A DNA stretch of 64,000 nt from Mesostigma viride. Lineage: Eukaryota; Streptophyta; Mesostigmatophyceae; Mesostigmatales; Mesostigmataceae. The stretch lies in NCBI GenBank assembly GCA_009746045.1, contig RPFO01000253.1, positions 824,220 to 888,219 on the forward strand, written 5' to 3'. The position numbers and the translations under genes were made by a program. Positions 56,361 to 64,000 of the stretch are shown here, piece after piece. The notes under the pieces are model-generated. The model made no database searches. It was not told the origin of the DNA and saw only the letters and a list, made by a program, of their open reading frames with translations. Each line of letters begins with the position of its first letter. Position 1 is the stretch's first letter.

Positions 56361-58231
56361 CGTGGATGAGGATGGCCCGTGGAGAAAGAAGCTTGATCCT
56401 CTAGTGCAGTATTGTAGTTCTGTTCGATTCTTTTGCGTGGGGTATGGATGATGGTGGCCAGAACATGGAATCCGGCTACTTTGGGGGGGCTTGGCTGGCG
56501 TTGCAAGGATGTCTGGCCATCACGGCTGGATCCAACCATGGAGGAGCGCATCAAGAGACAACCAGCGCAGGCAAGAAACCGAATGTTGATACCGTGGTGG
56601 GGCAGCGGCATGGACACAGCGGTGTATCGGAAGTCTCTCAAGCTGGGCCGCAAACCTGGCACGTATGTGGGGGCTACGTAGCGCTTGCCAGCGGCGCTTT
56701 GGCAAGTTACTCACCGTTGTTAGTTTGAAGGACATGTTCATATCGAAGAGACAGCCAGCGCAGGCCAGAAATCTGGAAGGATCCAGAGTTCCAGACCATG
56801 GTAGCTCGAGCCTGCTGATATCTTATCCGCGTTTGTCGAGTCGTTCAGCATGATGGAAATGTATGGAGGTGGAAAAACATCAATAGGTCATGTCAGTCAT
56901 TACGTCATAGCCTTGTCCTTTTGTCCGCTCAGTTCGTAACAGGCTTGATGTGGTGCCCCCGTCGCGCAGCATCAGCCTGCTAGGAATGTGTTTCTGAGTG
57001 GCATGTAGCATGTTTTTCCGCACAGTGAACCTTCTGGTATTGGATATCTCGGCAGTTGCGAGAACGGACAGTACTTACAGAGAGGAGGCCGTTGAAGAAT
57101 TGTGGAAGGACACAACGACAGCTGTTGTTACTGTCCAGAGTATGTTTTTCTGTCATTAGTAGGGAAAGCTGGATAACGAAGCTGAAAAAGAATGCCTGGG
57201 ATCCTACCTGAAATAGATCACGTGGTTTGGATGTACACGTGCTCATAGTGCTTCACCTTTGGCTACATGTGATCCCATGTAGACTGTGCCTATGAAATCT
57301 TTACTTCATTCTTGGCAAATTCTTGTCATTCTTGTCGCATGAAATCCTTGGCAAAGTATATTTCCTGACCCAAATTTGCGTGTGGGCCCAGTTCCGTAAG
57401 ACAATTAGCTTATTGTATGCATGATTTGTAGATTGACTTCAATGCCCGTGCATAGCCCACCGGCATTTGCGCATCGAGGGCCGTGTAGAAACGTATGCAT
57501 GCATTCATTCATTCATTCACGCGCCTGTGTTGGGAGAATCACTTCACGGGCGGGTACCAATTTTTGAGTACCTTTCATCAATGATCCCTGTTTGATGCAC
57601 ATGCATGCAGCATGCAAGAAGGGGCCATGCATGCGCTCCCCGCCCCCCCCCCCCCCCCCCTCCACCCCTCTCGTTGCATGCCTTAACCCGTTGCAGGCCA
57701 ATGTATAGCTTCTGCTCACTTGCGAGTCTAGCAACTACCGCACATGGGTGCATATGCAATAAAGCTTTGGCATGCAAGCATATGGTCTGTGGTCGAGGCG
57801 GTACCGCTGACCGCAGCAGGTCCGCGTAGTCCATTCCGGCTAGAGGCTATCATGCATCGGCGCGAACGTGGCTTCTGGTGCATGCCTGGGCGTCCCATCG
57901 GGTGATCCCGATCGATCACATTGAAGAGAAACTTCACGCCACTGTCCATGGAACCGACAGCGCCCCTGCAAACTTGAAAGCTGGGCCTACCTCAAGGACG
58001 TACCCCCACACCGAATTAGGGCTCCTCCTTCCCCGGTTATTTTGCGCTCACCCACACGCGGTTCACACAGGCCGCTTCACGGGGCACCCCCTGACGTCGT
58101 GCAGCGTGTCACGTCTCAGAGAGGGCCACGACGAACGCACGTACTGGCGCAGGCGGCTGCCTGCGAAGCGCTCCTCCCAGTGCCCAGCCTCCCGCGGCTC
58201 GATCAATCCCTGTGGCTGGGCCTCCCTTCCC
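56361..58231. other. Region downstream of the SEUSS-like gene
   Basis: No gene recognised. The start is presumably its 3' untranslated region. A poly-C run lies at 57643-57660. The block 56736-56830 is an inverted copy of sequence at about 63230-63310, and 56546-56580 partly repeats it (GAGACAACCAGCGCAGGC here, GAGACAGCCAGCGCAGGC there). Confidence 0.5.
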
Positions 58232-58507
58232 TGCGACATTTTAATTAATCAATTAAAAACATGCTCCTGTTGGGGAATCACGGAGTATTAACCCCAAGGA
58301 ATGGATGCATGGACAAACAATCATACCCGTTGCATTCTATTAAATTAAATTAAATTAAATTAAATTAAATTAAATTAATATAAATTAAATTAAGTTAAAT
58401 TAAATTAAATTAAATTAAATTAAATTAAATTAATATAAATTAAATTAAATTAAATTAAATTAAATTAAATTAAATTAAATTAAATTAAATTAAATTAAAT
58501 TAAATTA
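58232..58507 (-). repeat. LINE 3' tail fragment and (AAATT)n microsatellite
   Basis: 58232-58310 holds GCTCCTGTTGGGGAATCACG and CATTAACCCC-like sequence closely related to the 3' end at 59219-59265. From about 58340 to 58507 runs an almost pure TTAAAT/AAATT pentamer array. Confidence 0.75.
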
Positions 58508-58760
58508 TAACATGCCTCCGTGGGGAGGTCATGTAGCACATATTCCATGATGGATGGGGTGGAGGAAGCCCCGTGATCGAACTATCCTAACTCTAAGCTA
58601 TCTAGAAAATCCTAACTACACTACTCATCAAAACGCCTCCTCCTCTTGGGGGGAGGTGGCTTGCCCACAGGGTCGGGCGTGTGCGCCTTGACAATCTTCT
58701 TCCACCGCGTCTTGTCCTGCATGGCAGTCCAAAGACGGGAGAGAGAGAGTTGTATTCTAT
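58508..58760 (-). pseudogene. LINE C-terminal fragment
   Basis: On the minus strand an open stretch ends LWTAMQDKTRWKKIVKAHTP, then DPVGKPPPPKRRRRFDE and a stop near 58627. Its layout (Trp-x-Met-x-Asp-Lys...Trp, then Pro-rich and basic residues) parallels the C-terminus of the LINE at 59384-60052 (WKKMMDKAKWAQVIED, PPPVGKRPR). The following bases to 58508 are its 3' untranslated tail. 5' truncated, as LINE copies usually are. Confidence 0.6.
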
Positions 58761-58765
58761 CTATC

Positions 58766-59202
58766 TAATTAATAAGTTAATTAAGAACATAGCTCCGTGG
58801 GGAGCATATGTATCACATAGCCCTGAGAAAGGGGCATCTATGGGTTTTAGATCCCCCATGGATGTCGCATTAAGGATTTAGCCATGCTATGCCGTGCAGA
58901 GAGATGCTCTCTGTCGAGAAGCCCTGCCCTAGCCCTTGTATAGCCATGATGATCTTCCCCCCATGACATACTCCCCCTTAGCTGGGCATAGTGTGAAGAT
59001 CATGAGGGTGCAGGTGCCTTGGTGCACCTAGAGCAAGTGTTGCTTACAGTTCCCACCCTTGCAGGAAGTAGCCCAGAATGCCGGTCATGACATGTTTGCA
59101 GGCCTACCTTCTTAGTTAGGTATGTCCTTGGGGCCAGGCCAGGTCATGATACTGATGCCGCCCTGGCTGGCCAAGCCGCTGGGGGCCGGCCAGACCAATT
59201 AA
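58766..59202. repeat. Non-coding repeat related to 35110-35446
   Basis: 58776-58855 is the inverse complement of the tail at 35365-35440 (AACATAGCTCCGTGGGGAGC, GGGGCATCTATGGGTTTT). The part 58890-59065 matches the body at about 35135-35345 in the plus sense. No gene. Confidence 0.6.
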
Positions 59203-60390
59203 TTAATTAATTAGACTCGTGCTCCCGTTGGGGAGTCACGGAGCATTAACCCCGATGGATGGATGGATGGGTGCAAACATTCCTACCGGTCTAATCTATC
59301 TACATTGGCTACATACTACATCTTCCTAACAGCATTCTAACTACAACATCTATCTAGGCAGCCGCACGCTGCCCGAGGGGGAGCTATCTGGCGTGCCTCC
59401 CGCGGGACTGCACACGCGGGCGCTTCCCCACTGGGGGGGGCTCATTGTCCTCTATGACCTGGGCCCACTTGGCCTTGTCCATCATCTTCTTCCAAATCAC
59501 GGAGAGGCCGAGGCCCCCCATGTCCTCTACTAGCTGTTCCTTGAAGGTGCGGGCCTTGCGGCGTCTAACATCACTAGGCCCAGCCCACGTCAGGAGGTGC
59601 CGGCCAGCCGGGCCAGGCTGGGCTGGTCGCAGTCCTGCGGGGGGGCCACGTGAGGTGTCTACCTGGTTGGTGCGAGCTAGGTGCCCTACAAGCTGCAGGC
59701 GGCGTTGCTTAATGGTGCTGGTGATATAGGGCATGCCCTGGTACAGGTCCTCATTGCGGACATGAGCAGCATATCCTACTCTGAAAATGGAACGCAGCAT
59801 GCTGGTGACCGCGCCGTCCAGCTTGCGGGCCAGGTCGGCCGGTGAGGGTCCACGTCTCGGCGCCATACGTGAGAACAGGAAGGACGAGGACCTTGAACAG
59901 GTCCTGTTTCTCGATCTTGCCCAGGGCTCCATCTTGGCCAGACCAAAGTCGGTGTCTACCTGGCTGGTGCGAGCAAGATGTCCTACGAATGCTATCCTAC
60001 GCTGTCTAATCTCGTCCGAAATGCGAGGCATGCCCTGGTACAAAGATTCCAAAGACCCGTATGCGTGGAAAACCCTACATTCAGGGCCTGACGGAGCATG
60101 TCCTGGTTACCGTGCCGTCTAGCTATATCTTGGCCGCCAGCGTGTCCGTAAGCGTCCATGCCTCGGCGCCATAGGTGAGCACCGTGAGGACAAGGACCTT
60201 GAGGAGCATGCGCTTGCGCCGGTACCGTGCTCGCCGAGGGCCTTCGAGTGCCATTAGGTTTTGAGCGAACGATGCCTAGCCATGCAGGCCAGGCCGATGC
60301 GGGTGTCCACATCGTCGGCGGTGTCGGGGAGCATGCTCCCCAGCAGTTTGATCGAAGCGATCACGAAACGGGACCTCCGTCCCGTCCAGC
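59203..60390 (-). pseudogene. LINE 3' half, downstream of the hAT insertion
   Basis: Minus-strand frames 60542-60276, 60312-59992 and 60052-59384 carry the C-terminal region of a non-LTR retrotransposon. They show DGTEVPFRDRF, an LGSMLPDTADDVDTRIGLA-type linker, YGAEA-like and LTDTLAAKIARR segments, then QRRLQLVGHLART and a final WKKMMDKAKWAQVIED. A block of about 300 bp is tandemly duplicated (59655-59930 and 59955-60220). The element ends in an (ATTA)n tail at 59203-59215. Several frame changes show it is dead. Confidence 0.7.
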
Positions 60391-60969
60391 CAGTGTATAA
60401 TCATACGCAATACGCTATCGTACGCGGCCCAGGTGTATAATGTATAATACGCTTCATACGGTGTATTATACGCTAATCGTACGCTAACCCCTTGAAAGTC
60501 TGTTTTAGCATGGTTTTGATGATCATTCATCAATCTGACCAACCCAACATGTTCTCCAGCATCACAAGTTTGGCTTTATATGCCACATTATCACATGGCC
60601 TTGCCAATGTCGTCACTACCTAGAACAACAAGCGCTGTCCCTAATGAATAGTTACTCAATAAAAGCACAACAAAACGTCAAGTTTATATTCAACTAGGGG
60701 TACTGAATAAGACATTTTGCCAGAAATAAGACACATTGCCTACTCATCGTAGGCCGGCCATTACTAATGGTTCTGCATGAAGCAAGGATACAAAAGGCTT
60801 TATGGCTGGCATGCAGGCAGTTGTAAAGCATTACAAATGATGCTGGGCAGGGCTCGGAAAAATACTGTCGGAACGACACATTGAAATAAATGTATGCATT
60901 ATTCAATCCCGGTTTTCTGTTATGCAATAGATCTGTTTGCCGCACGTGATGTTGATTACCTAGATGCGG

Positions 60970-61121
60970 ACAATGAATCCGGTGCGACTCATGTCGCTGG
61001 GCACAATGGTTGCCACAATGGTTGCAGTCTTGCCACGGGTTGTTAAGATATTACCATGGCAGACTGCAACCATTGTGGCAACCATTGTGCCCAGCGACAT
61101 GAGTCGCACCGGATTCATTGT
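60970..61121. repeat. Perfect 61-bp inverted repeat with 30-base loop
   Basis: Arms 60970-61030 and 61061-61121 are exact inverse complements (start ACAATGAATCCGGTGCGACT). A transcript in either sense would fold into a long, mismatch-free hairpin. Within the arm, CACAATGGTTG(C) is itself repeated. Confidence 0.93.
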
Positions 61122-61296
61122 AACAAAGCCATGTAACAAAGTGCACCGGATGGCCCAGCAGTAGTGCGCCCAGAGCCGGCCATGCCGGAGGAGCTGGCAT
61201 GAGCGGACTGCCACTCGGAGGCGTCGGTTTCTACAAGGTCAGTTTAAGCTTGCCTTTGGCTGCCGCCCGCGCGCATCAGCCTGCTTCCCGGCGTCA

Positions 61297-61746
61297 CTAC
61301 CCGCCTTTCCGCTTCCTGGCCTTGTCATCCTTCTCCGCCTGCTCTCTCAACAGCTTGAGACGCAATGCCTTGGGCGGCTTCGAGCATGGGCACACTTTCG
61401 CATCCTTGGCATACGTGCCGCCCATGATATGGCACCTTCCTCGGGTAGAAGAACCCTTGAAATGTGCCTTGCATTCTGAGCCCGTCCTTTGGTAGTTATT
61501 TGTCTGCAGCCCATCCTTGAAGACACGCTCTTTGCTAACATATGTCCAAACATCCTCAGAATCAGCCTCTAACTCGTCGGCCCCATCATCATCATGGCCC
61601 ATCTCCTCACTCTCCGTAGCCATGGCGCCTGTTGATATGCTACGATAGGTGACCACCGCGATCTTGCTGGCAGACCGCGATCTTGGCACATTTTGTCTTC
61701 TTGAACGGTGCCTTCTTGTCCTGCCAATACACGCAGCCATATGCAT
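61297..61746 (-). CDS. BED-finger-like ORF inside the hAT element
   Basis: A 149-codon minus-strand ORF. After an acidic part (EMGHDDDGADELEADSEDVW) it reads ECKAHFKGSSTRGRCHIMGG, then AKVCPCSKPP and a basic end (EKDDKARKRKGG). The FKGSSTR...H...G...V..C pattern is that of BED zinc fingers at the start of hAT transposases, which bind element ends. The first Cys pair is not canonical, and the ORF ends before any transposase core. Confidence 0.55.
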   Translation of the reverse strand: MHMAACIGRTRRHRSRRQNVPRSRSASKIAVVTYRSISTGAMATESEEMGHDDDGADELEADSEDVWTYVSKERVFKDGLQTNNYQRTGSECKAHFKGSSTRGRCHIMGGTYAKDAKVCPCSKPPKALRLKLLREQAEKDDKARKRKGG

Positions 61747-62610
61747 TGATCTTGGCCAAGTGGCACCTTGCTGCTCACTTGTTTCTACTACTCGGTGCGC
61801 CGCAGCCTAATAGTAATTTTACCCCGACTCGGATGTGCCGAACTCTCAAACTCTCAAATTCTCAAAATTCTCACTTCATTCACGCCGGCGGACTACCTGC
61901 GGACTGCTTGACGCGGAGTCGCGGGGCTTCAAGTTCTGTAACTTACCAAACTCGCCTCAAGATGCCGCCACGCTTTTTTGTACTTATTTTGGTACATGGC
62001 TTGCGTTGGGTTCATCGACGAGCATCGACGGTGCCATCCGACGGCGGAGAATAAGTTCGCCACAGCACAGCGCGACGCAATGGCTCTTTTCCATGTACAA
62101 CGTGAGATGCAAAGTCCGCAACGCTGACCGAAATTCCGTCCAACACCATCGTACAGTACTACCAGTCAACCTCAGCCCCCGCCCTCTGAGAATTTTAGAA
62201 TTGATTCCGAGTAGCCGTAACTAAAGCATGCCTCTAATTGGTACGTACCCCCCGTTGTAACACCGTCCCCCCCCCCCCTAATAGAGTCATGCCTCTTATT
62301 TCATTTGAAGGTACCTCAGCCCCCGCCCTCTGAGAATTTGAGAATTGAGAACTCTGGAGCCAATTTTACCCCTCGACTCGGCGCGCCGCAGCCTAGTCTA
62401 GAAACTTCCGCTTCACCCGAGCTGTAAACTGATGCCGGAGCCAAAAATACGCAAAAAATACGCAAAAAAATACGCGATACGCCAAGAAATACCCTAAAAA
62501 TACGCAGCGCGTACGAAAGTACCCCATTTTCGTACGCGCTGTTCGCGTATCGCGTATAATACGCGCGATACGGCGTATAATACGGCGTATGATTATACAC
62601 TGCGTCCAGC

Positions 62611-63118
62611 AGCCGCGGCAGCGGCGGGCGACTGGAAGCCCCAATCACCATCGCCTCAGTTTTGACACTAATCTCCGACCCCACCGCCCTCGCCTCCAAG
62701 CCCAGACAGTCCAGCCAGGTCTGAATGTGCTCGGGGCGCGCGATGAGGGTGGTGTCATCCGCATAAATCAAGTCGGACAGGCGGTAGCCCGGATCAACGC
62801 CGCCGTGTTCGCGTGCGTTAAGGATGTCCAAGCCGGGCTCGAACCCCTTAAGAGCAGTAAAGTGCGCACATGCCCGGCGCATGACATGATCCACGACAAT
62901 AATGAACAGATATGGGGACAGGACACAACCTTGCCACACCCCGTGGTGAAGGGGGAATGGTGGGGTGGTGCCTTCCGCAGTCCGCACTACTGCCTGTGAG
63001 CCCTCATACAGTCGACGAATCCGGCAGCAATAAATGCCGGTGGTACCCGATCCAGAGCTAGGATGGCCCAAAGATGAGCCTCCCAGAGGACCGTGTCAAA
63101 GGCCTTGTCTAGGCGTAT
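62611..63118 (-). pseudogene. LINE reverse transcriptase fragment, upstream of the hAT insertion
   Basis: Minus-strand sequence reads RLDKAFDTVLWEAHLWAIL, then HHGVWQGCVLSPYLFIIVVD and LSDLIYADDTTLIA, the QGCxLSPxLF and YADD motifs of non-LTR reverse transcriptases. It breaks off upstream near 63118, a typical 5' truncation. Downstream it runs into the hAT target site CGTCCAGC, after which 60390 continues the same element. Confidence 0.85.
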
Positions 63119-64000
63119 AAGCCAGCCGTGATTTCAATGTACAAGGCTACACATTTCCGTCTCCATTAATATTCATCATCCTGAACAACTCGAAATCACG
63201 GATATAAGATAACGACAGGCTCTCTGGTTGTCTCTTTGATAAGATAACGGCAGGCTCGAGCTGCCATGGTCCGGATTCTCCAGATTTCTGGCCTGAGCTG
63301 GTTGTCTCAATAATATAGCTAGCTAGTGCATCATTGTCGCGCGTGTGCCAAGTACAATATGCATTTGAATTTACATTGCCATTTATGTTTCCATTTTCAG
63401 GAATAACGGTGCCGCGCGCAGCATGTTCACTCCATGCACGGGGGGGAATAAACCGTCGATCCAGGGTAGAGAGCCATCTTTGCGACGCCTGATTGCAATC
63501 ATCAGGGAAAGTTCTCAGTGACGTACTGTTACAGGAGTCCTGATGCCTACATCACAAGAGCGCTCGATCAGCTATTTACTCGTGCATAGGCACCATCATG
63601 ATGACAATGCGCCAGCTGCAATCCAACCCTACTGTTGGCGACTTCCTCCTACATCATGCGAGCTGAGTCAACCCATGTTGACCAGTAGACTGAGAACCAC
63701 GCCATAATAAGCTTGTCTGAACCCACACAGCTCCGCCAACCACCTGTCGGGGTCACCCTCGCTGAACTTAGCAGCATCTGCACCCAGCCTGTAAATCCAT
63801 CAAATCCATCCACTGATTTCAGGCGACGCCCCCCTGGTCACTGTGCCAAGCTACCACAGCGCTCTCCCGGGCAACCAACGGCTACCACCAGCATGCCAGC
63901 ATCCAGGATGCTCACCGGATTCCAAAAGCAAGCAGTGCCTTAAAATCCCCTGTTGAACGAGCGGGGTATCTCCGACGTGCTGGACACCACCGCCGTCTCC
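63119..64000. other. Right-edge region, no gene recognised
   Basis: Contains GATAAGATAACG-CAGGCTC twice (about 63206 and 63238). It also contains a block (63250-63310, CCAGATTTCTGGCCTG and flanks) that is an inverted copy of 56741-56830. The short frame 63713-63943 shows no family resemblance. Confidence 0.4.

Larger units (their letters stand above)
60391..62602. mobile_element. hAT transposon with perfect 18-bp TIRs and 8-bp target duplication
   Basis: The left end is CAGTGTATAATCATACGC and the right end is its exact inverse complement. The 8 bp on each side are CGTCCAGC (60383-60390 and 62603-62610), a perfect duplication of the size made by hAT transposases; the CAGTG start also fits hAT. 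Subterminal GTATAATACGC-like palindromes crowd both ends (60398-60480 and 62440-62598). The only coding remnant is a BED-finger-like ORF, with no catalytic or dimerisation domain seen, so it is probably non-autonomous. It splits a LINE. Confidence 0.93.

Noticed and set aside
63713-63943. 76-codon ORF at the right edge
   Set aside because: Too short, no recognisable motif; could be part of a gene beyond the window but cannot be supported.

Overview
Organism and overall character. This is nuclear DNA of a eukaryote, most likely a green alga. The only clearly recognisable host gene (43985-56360, nine exons with GT-AG introns) is a SEUSS/LIM-domain-binding type transcriptional adaptor, a family I know best from land plants and their algal relatives. 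No bacterial-type operons, rRNA, tRNA or CRISPR were seen. I cannot place the organism more precisely from sequence alone.

Left half (1-35.4 kb): a nest of retrotransposons. Copia-1 (613-9771, 5-bp target duplication GAATG) and Copia-2 (14615-23097, target duplication GTCGT) are full length with both LTRs. Copia-2 sits inside the gag gene of an older, minus-strand Ty3/Gypsy chromovirus (about 9900-25610). Copia-3 (from 27514) is cut by Copia-4 (from 30680), and Copia-4 is itself truncated near 34277. All four copia elements share unusual traits. Their LTRs begin AGTT and end AACT instead of TG...CA. No protease is seen between the zinc knuckle and the integrase; in the two complete copies a protease-like domain lies after the integrase. 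In the same two copies the reverse transcriptase active-site box reads HGDD instead of YVDD. Copia-2 and Copia-3 also carry an extra ORF between the 5' LTR and gag. This looks like a distinct copia lineage and is the best candidate for something undescribed.

Middle (35.5-42.5 kb): one very long minus-strand low-complexity ORF pair that reads as a single acidic Gly/Ala/Ser/Asp-rich protein with one N-terminal membrane anchor, broken only by a run of ten G. It is divergent from the SEUSS-like gene, with about 1.4 kb between them.

SEUSS-like gene (44-56.4 kb): exon 1 encodes a huge glutamine tract made of CAG, CAA and a 12-bp repeat. Exons 2-8 encode the conserved LIM-binding core, and exon 9 a Gly/Met-rich tail. 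Its introns hold several minisatellites and two small inverted-repeat elements with TA target duplications.

Right end (56.4-64 kb): minus-strand LINE fragments with (TTAA)n-type tails. One is split by a 2.2-kb hAT transposon (60391-62602) with perfect 18-bp terminal inverted repeats and a perfect 8-bp target duplication (CGTCCAGC). That transposon carries a BED-finger-like ORF and a perfect 61-bp inverted repeat.
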